NCBI GenBank assembly: GCA_905235505.1 | Contig: CAJOMJ010000013.1 | Span: 51,547-115,546, forward strand | From: Paludibacteraceae bacterium | GTDB taxonomy: Bacteria > Bacteroidota > Bacteroidia > Bacteroidales > Paludibacteraceae | Direction: 5' to 3' | Length of the DNA: 64,000 nucleotides | Shown here: piece by piece, positions 53,129-61,950 of the stretch | How positions within the stretch are numbered: position 1 is the stretch's first letter | Layout of the letters: the number at the start of each line of letters is the position of its first letter | Made by a program: the position numbers and the translations under genes | Notes under the pieces: model-generated | Database searches by the model: none | What the model saw: the letters and a program-made list of their open reading frames with translations, nothing else | What the model was told of the DNA's origin: nothing

Positions 53129-53902
53129 ATGGCACAAGAAAAAGAAGTAAAAGAAATGACCAATGAGGAGAAGTTGCATGCTCTTTATGAGTTGCAGCAG
53201 ATAGACTCCAAGATTGACGAACTGAAGATTCTGCAAGGTGAACTGCCTGTAGAAGTTAAAGACATGGGTGACGAAGTGGAAGGCTTGAAGACCCGTCTGA
53301 AGAACATTGAGAATGAGATAAAGGAGTTGGAGACTCAGATTAGTGACCGCCGTGTGCAGATAGAGAATGCCAATGCAGCTATCAGCCGCTATAAGGAGCA
53401 GCAAGACAACGTGCGCAACAACCGTGAGTACGACAACCTCTCCAAAGAGATAGAGTATCAGGCTCTTGAGATAGAACTGAGTCAGAAACGAATAAAGGAA
53501 TATACTGCTACGCTTGAGGCACGTCAGGCAGACAAGGCAAAGACAATCACAGACATAGAAGAGCGTACGGTAGATCTTAATCAGAAGAAGGCAGAACTGA
53601 ATGATATTCTTGCAGAGACGAAGGAGCAGACTGAGGCACTGCTGTTACGCTCACAGCAATTGGAGCAGAACATAGAAGACAAGCGTCTGCTTACAGCTTT
53701 CAAGCGTATAAGAAAGAATGCCCATAATGGTTTGGCAGTGGTTACTGTGGAGCGTGATGCTTGCGGCGGTTGCCATAACAAGATTCCTGCACAGCGTCAG
53801 TTGGACATCCGTCTGCGCAAGAAAATCATTGTATGCGAGTACTGCGGGCGTATTCTTATTGACCCTGACATGGCACATGAAGTTCAGTTGGAGAATAAAT
53901 AA
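53129..53902 (+). CDS. Coiled-coil protein with C4-type zinc ribbon
   Basis: 257 residues. Residues about 10-195 are a long antiparallel coiled coil (DSKIDELKILQGELPVEV, IENEIKELETQISDRRVQIE, NREYDNLSKEIEYQALEIEL). A zinc ribbon closes the protein with CGGCHNKIP and CEYCGRIL. This is the CT398/CdsZ-like family; in Chlamydia a member binds RpoN and flagellar/secretion components. The role in Bacteroidota is unknown. It follows the NIF3-like gene and is closed by a terminator, so DUF5606, NIF3-like and zinc-ribbon genes form one operon. Confidence 0.88.
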   Translation: MAQEKEVKEMTNEEKLHALYELQQIDSKIDELKILQGELPVEVKDMGDEVEGLKTRLKNIENEIKELETQISDRRVQIENANAAISRYKEQQDNVRNNREYDNLSKEIEYQALEIELSQKRIKEYTATLEARQADKAKTITDIEERTVDLNQKKAELNDILAETKEQTEALLLRSQQLEQNIEDKRLLTAFKRIRKNAHNGLAVVTVERDACGGCHNKIPAQRQLDIRLRKKIIVCEYCGRILIDPDMAHEVQLENK

Positions 53903-53919
53903 GAACCTTATATAAATAA

Positions 53920-53955
53920 AGAAGGGCAACCGGAACAGGTTGCTCTTTCTGTATT
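53920..53955 (+). terminator. Terminator after the zinc-ribbon gene
   Basis: GGGCAACC / GGTTGCTC with a GGAACA loop, extended by AGAA / TTTCT, then GTATTT. It separates this operon from the convergent CWC gene. Confidence 0.75.
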
Positions 53956-53986
53956 TAAGGCATTACGTAAAACATAGTGAAGATTA

Positions 53987-54184
53987 CTATTCGAAGACTT
54001 CAGGGTAAGAGGCGGCAACGGATAGGAGACAATCGTGACACAGACATGCTTCGGGATAGTGGAGGGCAAGATGGAGGCGTGCCGCTTGGGAGAGAGTGAC
54101 GGAGGCGCAATGGCAATTACCAATGTTGTCATTGTGATGACATTCGAAAGTGTTTCCGCATCGGGGGCAGGTAAGGATTTTCAT
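53987..54184 (-). CDS. Cysteine-rich CWC family protein
   Basis: 65 residues from the ATG at 54184; the longer frame to 54226 reaches across the promoter. Eight Cys are spaced as in the CWC family: KILTCPRCGNTFECHHN, NCHC, and EACLCHDCL. Such small proteins probably bind zinc or an iron-sulfur cluster; function unknown. It is transcribed alone from a promoter at 54213-54243, divergent from the MFS gene. Confidence 0.75.
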   Translation of the reverse strand: MKILTCPRCGNTFECHHNDNIGNCHCASVTLSQAARLHLALHYPEACLCHDCLLSVAASYPEVFE

Positions 54185-54212
54185 GGATGAGATGTATATT
54201 GAATTGCCGGGA

Positions 54213-54280
54213 CAAAGGTACAACATTTATTTTGTCGGGGCAAGAGAATTTGTCTAATTGAGAAAGTTTAGTTATCTTTG
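54213..54280. promoter_or_regulatory. Divergent promoters of the CWC and MFS genes
   Basis: Minus: TACCTTTG (54220-54213) with TTG (54243-54241) at 20 bp. Plus: TTTG (54249-54252), 20 bp, TATCTTTG (54273-54280). The plus -7 element ends 9 bp before the MFS ATG, so that mRNA would be nearly leaderless. Confidence 0.75.
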
Positions 54281-54289
54281 CACGCTATT

Positions 54290-55522
54290 ATGTACAACGC
54301 ATTATACACAACTAATTTTATATCTACGCTGAATGACAACTACCAGAAGATGTTAGGTATGTTGGTAGTAACGGGCTGGGTGTCATCAGAGTGGAAGCCG
54401 ATGGTAATAAGTATCACCGGTGCAGCGTTGGTGTTGCCATATATCTTTTGTTCTCCGCTTGCAAACAGAGCGGCACAGGTGTATGGGAAGAAGAAGGTGG
54501 TAAGGGTGTGCAAGTTGCTGGAGTTGCCGATAGTGTTGCTGGCTGTATTAGGATTTCTGATGAAAGACCCGAATATATTTACACAACATTCGTGGACGAC
54601 GGTAGTTGCCACTACATTGGTAGTGCTTGCAATATTTCTGATAGGGATACAGAGTAGCATGTATTCGCCAGCCAAATACGGATTGATAAGAGACATAGGC
54701 GGAGTGGAGAATGTGAGCAAGGGTATGGGCGGAATGGAAAGTTTGAGTTTCTTAGGCATGTTGCTTGCAACGGCATTGGCAGCGTTTATGGTGGACAAGT
54801 TTTCTGCAAGACCAATGGTATATAGCAGTATATTGGTGATACTTGCAGTGGCGGGTTATGTGGCTTCATTGACTATAAGGGCGGAAGAGGTGAATGCAGA
54901 GAAGAGAGAGAGTCTGAATCCGTTTGCGTACATGAAGAGTACTCACAGATTAGCGAGCGGGTATAAGGGGTTGAACAGCGTAATATACATATTGAGTATA
55001 TTCTGGTGGTTTGCAACGACAATACAGTTAAGTACGATAGTCTATTGCCAGGAGGCAATGGGATTGGAGAAAGGTGAACCGGGAATAATAATGTGCATAG
55101 CGGCAATAGGAATAAGTATAGGTTGCGTGGTAAGCGGCAAGATAGGCAACAGATTCCCCGATGAAATCAAGCGTGCACCAATATACGGGTTGTTGGTTTC
55201 TGCAGGTTTGACAAGTATATTCATGTTGAATGCGGGACATTATATAATATTCACGGTGCTATTGTTTATTGTAGGAATATGCGGTGGAATGTTCAAGGTG
55301 CCATTGGATGCAGTGATACAGAGAACGGTGAAGCAGGAAGAACTGAACACGGTGCTGGCATATTTCAACCAGGTAAGTTTCCTGTTCATGCTGTTGTCCT
55401 CGTTCACATATTACGGTATAACGCTGGTATTGCCACAGAAATATGTATTTATGATGCTGGCAGTGGTAATGTTAGGAGCGAGTGTATGGTTGTGGAAAGT
55501 AAATGAATATATAAGCAAATGA
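54290..55522 (+). CDS. Major facilitator superfamily transporter (LplT-like)
   Basis: 410 residues and about twelve membrane helices. The ATG at 54290 is required because NFISTLNDNYQKMLGMLVVT is the conserved first helix (compare the FLGAFNDN motif of LplT-type carriers). SSMYSPAKYGLIRDIGG is the loop 4-5 signature of this branch, which includes lysophospholipid flippases and acyltransferase-fused carriers. Here no acyltransferase domain is fused. The substrate is unknown. The TGA overlaps the sufS ATG (55519-55522), so the genes are coupled. Confidence 0.8.
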   Translation: MYNALYTTNFISTLNDNYQKMLGMLVVTGWVSSEWKPMVISITGAALVLPYIFCSPLANRAAQVYGKKKVVRVCKLLELPIVLLAVLGFLMKDPNIFTQHSWTTVVATTLVVLAIFLIGIQSSMYSPAKYGLIRDIGGVENVSKGMGGMESLSFLGMLLATALAAFMVDKFSARPMVYSSILVILAVAGYVASLTIRAEEVNAEKRESLNPFAYMKSTHRLASGYKGLNSVIYILSIFWWFATTIQLSTIVYCQEAMGLEKGEPGIIMCIAAIGISIGCVVSGKIGNRFPDEIKRAPIYGLLVSAGLTSIFMLNAGHYIIFTVLLFIVGICGGMFKVPLDAVIQRTVKQEELNTVLAYFNQVSFLFMLLSSFTYYGITLVLPQKYVFMMLAVVMLGASVWLWKVNEYISK

Positions 55523-56724
55523 GAAGAGAAGACTTTGATATATTAAAGGAGAAGGTATATGGCAGGGAGTTGGTGTATTTAGATAATGCAGCGACAACGC
55601 AAAAGCCCAGAGAGGTGATAGATGCGATGGTGTATGCATACACGCATTTCAACTCGAACATACACAGAGGGGTGCACCATTTGTCGCAGATAGCAACGCT
55701 GAATCATGAAGAGGCAAGACAGAAGGTGGCGAAATATATCAATGCAAAGAGTGCGGATGAGATAGTGTTCACGAAGGGTACTACGGATTCGCTGAACATG
55801 TTGGCATTCAGTGCGGGTGAGCTGCTGGTGAAAGAAGGTGATGAGATAATAGTTTCGACAGTGGAGCATCACTCCAACATAGTACCATGGCAGATGATGT
55901 GTGAGCGCAAGGGTGCGAAGTTGAGGGTTATACCGATGTGTGAGGACGGTAGTCCGGACATGGAGGCATACGTGAAGTTGCTTAATGAGAGGACGAAATT
56001 AGTTAGTGTGGCACACGTGAGCAATGTGTTGGGTACGGTAAATCCTGTGGAAGAGATAGTGAGACGGGCGCATGAGAGAGGAGTTTTGGTGGCGATAGAT
56101 GCTGCCCAGTCGGCAGCTCATAAAAAGGTAGATGTGCAAGAGTTAGATTGTGACTTCATGGCTTTTTCCGCTCATAAGATGTATGGTCCGACGGGTTTGG
56201 GTGTTCTTTACGGCAAGAGGGAGTGGCTTGAGAAGTTGCCGCCTGCAGAAGGAGGAGGGGAGATGATAGAGCATGTAAGTTTTGAGAAGACGACATACAA
56301 CACATTGCCATATAAGTTTGAGGCGGGGACTCCTGATTTCATAGGAAGTTATGTATTCGGAAAGGCATTAGATTATATAGAGAGTGCGGGGAGAGAGGAG
56401 GTTGAGAAACACGAGAGAGAACTGACAGAGTATGCTGAGCAGAGACTGAGAGAAGTGGAGGGTGTGAAAATATATGCAGCAGGCATGAGGAAGGCGGGTG
56501 TAATCTCTTTCAACATAGAAGGCGTGCATCCGTATGATGTAGGGGTATTGCTTGACAGACAGGGCGTTGCCGTTAGAACGGGTCATCATTGTGCAGAGCC
56601 TCTTATCACCAGATTGGGGGTATCGGGGACAGTAAGAGTAAGTTTTGCATTATATAATGAGAAGGAGGATATAGACAAGTTGATAGAGGCATTACAGAGG
56701 GCGAAACAGATTCTGAAAGGTTGA
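55519..56724 (+). CDS. sufS: Cysteine desulfurase SufS
   Basis: 401 residues. SufS takes sulfur from cysteine for iron-sulfur cluster assembly using PLP. Motifs: VYLDNAATTQKP, STVEHHSNIVPWQ with the PLP-stacking His, AIDAAQSAAHKKVD, FSAHKMYGPTGLGVLYGKR with the Schiff-base Lys, and VRTGHHCAEPLITRLGVSG with the catalytic Cys of the group II loop. The usual sufBCD partners are not in the window; instead it follows an MFS gene with a 4-bp overlap. A terminator at 56758-56793 ends the unit. Confidence 0.95.
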   Translation: MRREDFDILKEKVYGRELVYLDNAATTQKPREVIDAMVYAYTHFNSNIHRGVHHLSQIATLNHEEARQKVAKYINAKSADEIVFTKGTTDSLNMLAFSAGELLVKEGDEIIVSTVEHHSNIVPWQMMCERKGAKLRVIPMCEDGSPDMEAYVKLLNERTKLVSVAHVSNVLGTVNPVEEIVRRAHERGVLVAIDAAQSAAHKKVDVQELDCDFMAFSAHKMYGPTGLGVLYGKREWLEKLPPAEGGGEMIEHVSFEKTTYNTLPYKFEAGTPDFIGSYVFGKALDYIESAGREEVEKHERELTEYAEQRLREVEGVKIYAAGMRKAGVISFNIEGVHPYDVGVLLDRQGVAVRTGHHCAEPLITRLGVSGTVRVSFALYNEKEDIDKLIEALQRAKQILKG

Positions 56725-56757
56725 GAGAACGGGGAAACAAGGGTAAAATATAAGGAA

Positions 56758-56793
56758 AAGGAGTTACAGACAGGGTGTTAACTCCTTCTTTTT
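56758..56793 (+). terminator. Terminator after sufS
   Basis: AAGGAGTTA / TAACTCCTT (9 bp, 12-nt loop) followed by CTTTTTAT. Confidence 0.88.
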
Positions 56794-56825
56794 ATGTTGT
56801 ATTCAGCAGATATTTAAGCAGAATA

Positions 56826-56857
56826 TTTGTATCTTTGAGAAGATTTTATTAACTTTG
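56826..56857 (+). promoter_or_regulatory. Promoter of the zinc-finger-like gene
   Basis: TTTG (56826-56829), 20 bp, TAACTTTG (56850-56857). A second -7 sequence, TATCTTTG, overlaps the spacer at 56830-56837. Confidence 0.75.
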
Positions 56858-56900
56858 CAGTCGGAATTGTTATAATGACAATAGAAAAAGCAAAGAGATT

Positions 56901-57353
56901 ATGTACAAGTGTAAGATCTGCGGTGCGACCGTATCCCCGACCTCGACAGCTGTAGCTGCCCATTATGAGAAGCAGCATTTCTCCGTATTTATAAAGAACG
57001 GCAACGATATACGTCGTTTGCCGAAGGCCTTTTTGAGGGAGGTTGTACCGGGTAAGGCTACGACAGCCAAGGTGAAGAATGAAAACGATAATGTGCCACA
57101 GAAGCATAGCGGAGATCCGGCGAGAAACAGGGCAAAGAATATGGAGTGGCTTGTGGGGAGGATAAAGGATATAGACAGGGATCATACGTTTGAGTATCAG
57201 GAGAAAAAGGCATTCGAGTGCCCATGTTGCAAGAGAATAGTGCTTAACGGCAAGTGTCTGAAGCACAGCCGTGAGGATTACGAGAATATATGTTATGACT
57301 GCTTCAAGGCAGCAAGGAAAATCATAGTGGCAATGCCTAAGCCAAAGGTATAA
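56901..57353 (+). CDS. Small basic protein with two zinc-finger-like motifs
   Basis: 150 residues, no recognised family. The N terminus has a C2H2-like pattern: C4 and C7 in MYKCKICG, then H21 and H26 in AAHYEKQHF. A Lys/Asn-rich middle (about 55-80) leads to a second Cys/His cluster: FECPCCKRIVLNGKCLKH and ICYDCFKAARK. This suggests zinc and perhaps nucleic-acid binding. It has its own promoter with a short leader and no co-transcribed partner; the tRNA-Pro gene follows with a separate promoter. Confidence 0.65.
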   Translation: MYKCKICGATVSPTSTAVAAHYEKQHFSVFIKNGNDIRRLPKAFLREVVPGKATTAKVKNENDNVPQKHSGDPARNRAKNMEWLVGRIKDIDRDHTFEYQEKKAFECPCCKRIVLNGKCLKHSREDYENICYDCFKAARKIIVAMPKPKV

Positions 57354-57397
57354 ATAACAGTATAGAGAGAGAAAAGTACGATTTTTTACTGTTAAAA

Positions 57398-57429
57398 TTT
57401 GCGTATATAAAAAGTTTGCAGTACTTTTG
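57398..57429 (+). promoter_or_regulatory. tRNA-Pro promoter
   Basis: TTTG (57398-57401), 20 bp, TACTTTTG (57422-57429), 32 bp before the mature tRNA. Confidence 0.8.
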
Positions 57430-57461
57430 CACCCGCTTTTGGAAGAGAGCGTATAGAGACT

Positions 57462-57535
57462 CGGGATGTGGCGCAGTCCGGTAGCGCAACGGTCTGGGGG
57501 ACCGGAGGTCGCAAGTTCAAATCTTGTCATCCCGA
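57462..57535 (+). tRNA. tRNA-Pro (anticodon GGG)
   Basis: 74 nt. Acceptor arms CGGGATG / CATCCCG pair fully; D arm GCGC / GCGC; anticodon loop CTGGGGG gives GGG; T arm GCAAG / CTTGT with loop TTCAAAT. Discriminator base A follows and CCA is not encoded. The anticodon stem has an A-G mismatch at 27-43. Confidence 0.95.
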
Positions 57536-57540
57536 CAAGC

Positions 57541-57572
57541 AAGAAGGAATCGAGAGGTTCCTTCTTTGTTTT
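57541..57572 (+). terminator. tRNA-Pro terminator
   Basis: AAGAAGGAA / TTCCTTCTT (9 bp, 8-nt loop) followed by TGTTTTA. Confidence 0.85.
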
Positions 57573-57600
57573 ATATGTATTTACAAATATATAGGAAATG

Positions 57601-57631
57601 TTTGTAATATCAGAAAAATGCTGTATCTTTG
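57601..57631 (+). promoter_or_regulatory. Promoter of the YhcH-like gene
   Basis: TTTG (57601-57604), 19 bp, TATCTTTG (57624-57631). It rules out the ATG-like start at 57629 and supports 57689. Confidence 0.8.
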
Positions 57632-57688
57632 CAGAGCAAATACAAATGCAGGGCAGTTAAGGAAGACTATAACCAAAACAAACGATAT

Positions 57689-58141
57689 ATGATACTTGAC
57701 AAATTAGAGAATCTTGAAGATTATGAACTTGGCGGATTATTCCCCCGTGCAATCGAGTTCTTACGTGACAATGACTTAATGTCTCTTCCACCGTGCAAGA
57801 TAAAGGTGGCAGGTAATGATCTTACAGTGAACATACAAGACATTACGGGCAAGGAGGAGAAAGACTGCAAGATGGAGTCTCATCGCGACTTTGCGGACAT
57901 CCAGATAGTGCTTGGCGGCGGAGTGGAGAAGATGGGTTGGAAGGCAACAGACGACTGCAAGGAGATTCTGACCCCTTACAACGAGGAGAAGGATGTGGAG
58001 TTTTACAGTGATGCGGCAGATACATTTGTTAATGTGAAATCAGGTCAGGCAGCAATCTTCTTCCCGACTGATGCTCATCAACCGGGTATTGCTCCCGGAC
58101 AGCACTACAGAAAGATAGTAGTGAAGGTGAAAGTGAGATAA
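57689..58141 (+). CDS. YhcH/YjgK/YiaL family protein
   Basis: 150 residues from the ATG at 57689, chosen because the promoter lies over the alternative. The family (DUF386, EbgC-like) is a cupin-type metal-binding fold often linked to sialic acid or other sugar catabolism. Seen: MILDKLENLEDYELGGLFPR, MESHRDFADIQIVLGGGVEK with likely metal ligands His and Asp, and the C-terminal AAIFFPTDAHQPGIAPGQHY with further His. No sugar catabolic genes are adjacent except glgB downstream, so a specific substrate is not inferred. Confidence 0.85.
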   Translation: MILDKLENLEDYELGGLFPRAIEFLRDNDLMSLPPCKIKVAGNDLTVNIQDITGKEEKDCKMESHRDFADIQIVLGGGVEKMGWKATDDCKEILTPYNEEKDVEFYSDAADTFVNVKSGQAAIFFPTDAHQPGIAPGQHYRKIVVKVKVR

Positions 58142-58168
58142 TAGCGGATGATAAGGTAGTTAAGAACT

Positions 58169-58176
58169 TAACTTTG
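58169..58176 (+). promoter_or_regulatory. -7 element before glgB
   Basis: TAACTTTG ends 11 bp before the glgB ATG. No clear -33 box. If used, the glgB mRNA would have a leader of only a few bases. Confidence 0.5.
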
Positions 58177-58187
58177 CATACAAATCT

Positions 58188-60200
58188 ATGAAGACACTTC
58201 GTATAATTGAGAACGACCCGTATCTGCAGCCGTATTCAGGTGCGATAGAGGGGAGAAAGCGATATTATGAGCAAACAGAGGAGCAACTGACAGACGGGGG
58301 CAAGATGAAGTTGAAGGATTTTGCCAACGGTCATCTGTATTACGGTCTGCACAGAGCGTCTGACGGGAGTTGGATATTCCGCGAATGGGCACCCAATGCC
58401 ACTGCTATATACCTGAAAGGCGACTTTAACGGTTGGCAGAAGAGTGAGGATTACAGATTGTATCCGACGGAGAACGGAAACTGGGAGGGTAAGTTTGCTG
58501 CAGACATGATGAGCCATGGTCAGTTGTACAAGATGCTTGTGGAGTGGCAAGGCGGATATGGCGAGAGAATACCGTCGTATGCAAACAGAGTGGTTCAAGA
58601 CGATGGTACGAAGATATTTTCCGCGCAGGTATGGGCTCCGGAGAAGGAGTACAAGTGGAAGGCCAAGCGTTTCAAGCCGAATACAGACCCGTTGCTGATA
58701 TATGAGTGCCACATAGGAATGGCTACCAATCAGGAGAAAGTAGGCACATACGAGGAATTCAGACAGAACGTATTGCCGAGAGTACGGGATTTGGGCTACA
58801 ACTGCTTGCAGATAATGGCTATTCAGGAGCATCCTTACTATGGGAGCTTCGGGTATCATGTAAGCAATTTCTTTGCGGCATCATCACGATTCGGCACACC
58901 TGAGGAGCTGAAACACCTGATAGATGATGCACACGGAATGGGCATAGCGGTGATAATGGATCTGGTGCACTCGCATGCAGTGAAGAACGAGTTGGAGGGT
59001 TTAGGCAACTTTGACGGCACCGGTTATCAGTATTTCCACACGGGAGGCAGACGCGAGCATCCAGCATGGGACAGTTTGTGCTTCAACTATCAGAAACATG
59101 AGGTGCTTCACTTTCTGCTTAGTAATTGCAAGTTCTGGTTGGAAGAATACAATTTTGACGGATTCAGGTTTGACGGAGTGACGTCTATGATATACCGTTC
59201 GCACGGTTTAGGTGAGGATTTTAACGGTTATGACTCATATTATAACCTGAATCAGGACGGCGATGCGATATGCTACCTGATGCTTGCCAACAGACTGATA
59301 CACCAAGTAAAGCCTCATGCGATAACGATTGCGGAGGAGATGTCGGGTATGCCCGGATTGGCTTCCCCACTGAAATACGGGGGTATGGGATTCGATTACA
59401 GACTGGCAATGGGGCAGCCTGATTTCTGGATAAAGTATATAAAGGAGGTTAAGGATGAAGATTGGAAGGCGGGGCATATACTTTATGAAATGACTAACAG
59501 GAGGCAAGATGAGAAAACAATATCATACGCGGAGAGCCATGACCAGGCATTAGTAGGTGACAAGACAATAATATTCAGGTTGATAGATGCCGAGATGTAT
59601 TGGCACATGCAGCATGGTCACACCACATACATGGTGGACAGGGGAATAGCTCTTCACAAGATGATACGGTTGGTTACCTGTGCCAGTATCAACGGCGGAT
59701 ACTTGAACTTCATGGGTAATGAGTTCGGTCATCCGGAGTGGATAGATTTTCCGCGAGAGGGCAACGGCTGGAGTTACAAATATGCAAAGCGTCAGTGGGA
59801 ACTGGTTGATAATGAGGGTCTCTATTACCACGAGTTAGGCAGGTTTGACCAAGCGATGATACGCCTGATAGGTGGTATAGAGGGATTCGAGAAGTTGCCG
59901 TTTATGACGCTATGGGACAACGAGGGCGACCAAGTGGCGGCGTTTGAGAGGGGAGAATATGTGTTTGTATTCAACTGGAATGGTCAGAAGTCGTTTGCGG
60001 ACTATGGTATTCTTGCACCTGCGGGCAAGTATGAAGTAGTGTTGAATACTGATGCAGTGGAGTTTGCAGGTTACGGTATAGCAGACGACAGCGTGGAGCA
60101 TTTCACCTCTCCCGACCCATTGTATGAGAAAGACGGAAAGGGTTGGCTGAAACTATATCTGCCTGCAAGGAGTGCAGTGGTACTGCGCAAGGTGGATTGA
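58188..60200 (+). CDS. glgB: 1,4-alpha-glucan branching enzyme (GH13)
   Basis: 670 residues, of the short eukaryote-like GlgB type. It makes alpha-1,6 branches in glycogen. A CBM48 domain (about 55-145, HLYYGLHRASDGSWIFREWA) precedes the GH13 barrel. Conserved regions: IMDLVHSHAVKNELEG, FDGFRFDGVTSMIYRSHG with the nucleophile Asp, TIAEEMSGMPGLASP with the acid/base Glu, and YAESHDQALVGDKTI. GNEFGHPEWIDFPREGNGWS and the C-terminal beta domain close the protein. No other glycogen genes are adjacent. Confidence 0.95.
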   Translation: MKTLRIIENDPYLQPYSGAIEGRKRYYEQTEEQLTDGGKMKLKDFANGHLYYGLHRASDGSWIFREWAPNATAIYLKGDFNGWQKSEDYRLYPTENGNWEGKFAADMMSHGQLYKMLVEWQGGYGERIPSYANRVVQDDGTKIFSAQVWAPEKEYKWKAKRFKPNTDPLLIYECHIGMATNQEKVGTYEEFRQNVLPRVRDLGYNCLQIMAIQEHPYYGSFGYHVSNFFAASSRFGTPEELKHLIDDAHGMGIAVIMDLVHSHAVKNELEGLGNFDGTGYQYFHTGGRREHPAWDSLCFNYQKHEVLHFLLSNCKFWLEEYNFDGFRFDGVTSMIYRSHGLGEDFNGYDSYYNLNQDGDAICYLMLANRLIHQVKPHAITIAEEMSGMPGLASPLKYGGMGFDYRLAMGQPDFWIKYIKEVKDEDWKAGHILYEMTNRRQDEKTISYAESHDQALVGDKTIIFRLIDAEMYWHMQHGHTTYMVDRGIALHKMIRLVTCASINGGYLNFMGNEFGHPEWIDFPREGNGWSYKYAKRQWELVDNEGLYYHELGRFDQAMIRLIGGIEGFEKLPFMTLWDNEGDQVAAFERGEYVFVFNWNGQKSFADYGILAPAGKYEVVLNTDAVEFAGYGIADDSVEHFTSPDPLYEKDGKGWLKLYLPARSAVVLRKVD

Positions 60201-60222
60201 GGTAGTCATCAAGGAATATATA

Positions 60223-60630
60223 TTACGGGTTTTGTTGCAATTCCCGTATGAGGCAGGTGCGAATAAAGGCATCGAGGCGTTTGTATATTTTACGAGCGCC
60301 TGTTTTTTTGTCTATAGGTGCGGAGGGTTCTCCGTGCTTGAGTTGTTTCTTCCAGCGCAGTTCCCACTCTGCCCGCTCAATGGGCCGGCGGAGGATTTCG
60401 ATAGTTTGAAGTGAAGCTTGACGGAAGATATCGTGAGTGCGGAGTTCACCTGAGGTATAAGGAGTCTTTTTTATATCCCGGGGATGCTGAATGATATACG
60501 ACTCGACTTCACCCTCTGCGACAACGCGTCCTTCGCTGTCGCGATAGATTTTTTTACGGAAGACGGTACCTTTTGGTACGAGTGAGCCGGTAACGCTTTG
60601 GACCGGAAAGATGGTTTTTACACGTGCCAT
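60223..60630 (-). CDS. Small basic protein of unknown function
   Basis: 135 residues, no family recognised. It is basic, soluble, with a beta-rich first half (TIFPVQSVTGSLVPKGTVFR, KIYRDSEGRVVAEGEVESYI) and a helical second half (RQASLQTIEILRRPIERAEW, RLDAFIRTCLIRELQQ). No signal peptide. The 22-bp gap to glgB, which converges on it, argues that it is a real gene, as does the promoter at 60861-60891. The 5' leader would be about 225 nt of AT-rich sequence with no clear feature. Confidence 0.65.
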   Translation of the reverse strand: MARVKTIFPVQSVTGSLVPKGTVFRKKIYRDSEGRVVAEGEVESYIIQHPRDIKKTPYTSGELRTHDIFRQASLQTIEILRRPIERAEWELRWKKQLKHGEPSAPIDKKTGARKIYKRLDAFIRTCLIRELQQNP

Positions 60631-60860
60631 AGAAAAAATTTCAATAAAAAATGTTACTTATAATATTCAGTTGTTTTTTCGATTTTGTGCAGAAAGTGAA
60701 AATTATTGGGAGAGTGGTTGGAAGTCAGGTTAAGGGCATATATTTTGTAATGAAAAATAAGGCTTTATAATAAAGTAACGGTTAGATAATCGATGAATTA
60801 TATACGAGTAATCTACCAATAATCTACCAATAATCACCCAATAAATTTTGCTAACGGTTG

Positions 60861-60891
60861 CAAAGGTAATAAGAAGATTTGAGATGACAAA
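60861..60891 (-). promoter_or_regulatory. Probable promoter of the small basic protein gene
   Basis: Minus-strand TACCTTTG (60868-60861) and TTTG (60891-60888), 19 bp apart. Just downstream on its transcript is a doubled CTACCAATAAT motif (about 60815-60840, plus-strand reading). Confidence 0.6.
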
Positions 60892-61221
60892 ATTTAGTGC
60901 GATTTTTATGCAATTTTATTATTTCTGGGTGGTCGGGTGAGGTGGAGAAAGTAGTGAATCAGGAGAGAAAATGCGGGAAATGAGCAGTTTGTGCGAAGAG
61001 TGAGATTTGGCGGATTAATATATTTTTTGTAATTTTGGAGCGGGAAATTGAAGAAAGTGTTTAATCGGACGTTTTTCTACCTTAAGATTGTTGCCGCAGC
61101 GGTCAGAACATATACCAGAGAGGACTATGGGGGATAGGTATAGCGACCTAAAAGACATATACGGGGAAGAATGGGAGATGAGAGCGGTGGATGTAGCGGG
61201 CGAAGGCGGGGGGCACGGAGG

Positions 61222-61880
61222 GAGAAAATGATGGTAGAGGAGATTTGCAACGATTGGCATAGTAGGGGAGAGCGGCGGGGACGGAGGATTAGTATTGTAG
61301 GTGCGGAGAATAATCACAATGGGCATTGCAGGTGAAAGTAGCAGGTATGATTGGCATCCACGGTGGGCACGTAGAGTTAATATTGTAGGTGCGGAGGAGT
61401 GTTACAAAGGGTATGGCGGGTGAACTTGGCGGGTATGGTTGGATTTTGCATTGGACACTGCGGGAGAAAAAGATGGTGAGAGAGGTTAGATGCGATTGAG
61501 ATAGTGGGTGAGAACAGGGGTTATGGTGGGTTATTACGGTCGGCATGGTGGGAGTATATGATGGTAGAGGAGATTTGCAACGATTGATATAGTGAGTGAG
61601 AGCGGCGGGGACGGAGGATTAATATGGTAGGTGCGGAGGGGTGTTACATTGGGCATTGTGAGTGAAAGAGGCTGACATGGTTGGAATTTACGGCGGACAC
61701 AGCGTGGAAAAATGAAAGCAAGAAAGGATTGTCATGATAGATATAGTGGGTGAAAACAGCGGACAAGGAGAATAATTACGGTGAGAACGGAGGGTGATTA
61801 CAGTAGATACATCGGGAGGAAATGATAGTAAGGGAGATTAGATGCGATTGAGGTCGTGGGTGAGAACATTGGGCACGGTT
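61222..61880. repeat. Degenerate G-rich repeat tract without coding capacity
   Basis: A ~60-bp motif (AAATGATGGTAGAGGAGATT then CGATTG..ATAGTGGGTGAGA) recurs at about 61222, 61464, 61552, 61705 and 61814. A second motif (ATATTGTAGGTGCGGAGGAG-like) recurs near 61290, 61380 and 61620. Copies at 61230-61310 and 61560-61640 are almost the same. The plus strand is very G-rich; the only frames open on the minus strand are short and Pro/His-rich. The surrounding gap 60631-62168 holds no recognisable gene. Confidence 0.75.
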
Positions 61881-61950
61881 GGTAATTACGGTGGGTATGG
61901 TTAGTAATTACGGTTGACACGGAGAGTAAGAACGGCGGGGAAGTGGTACG

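Noticed and set aside
56814-57542. 242-residue minus-strand frame
   Set aside because: It runs antisense through the tRNA-Pro gene and the zinc-finger-like gene.
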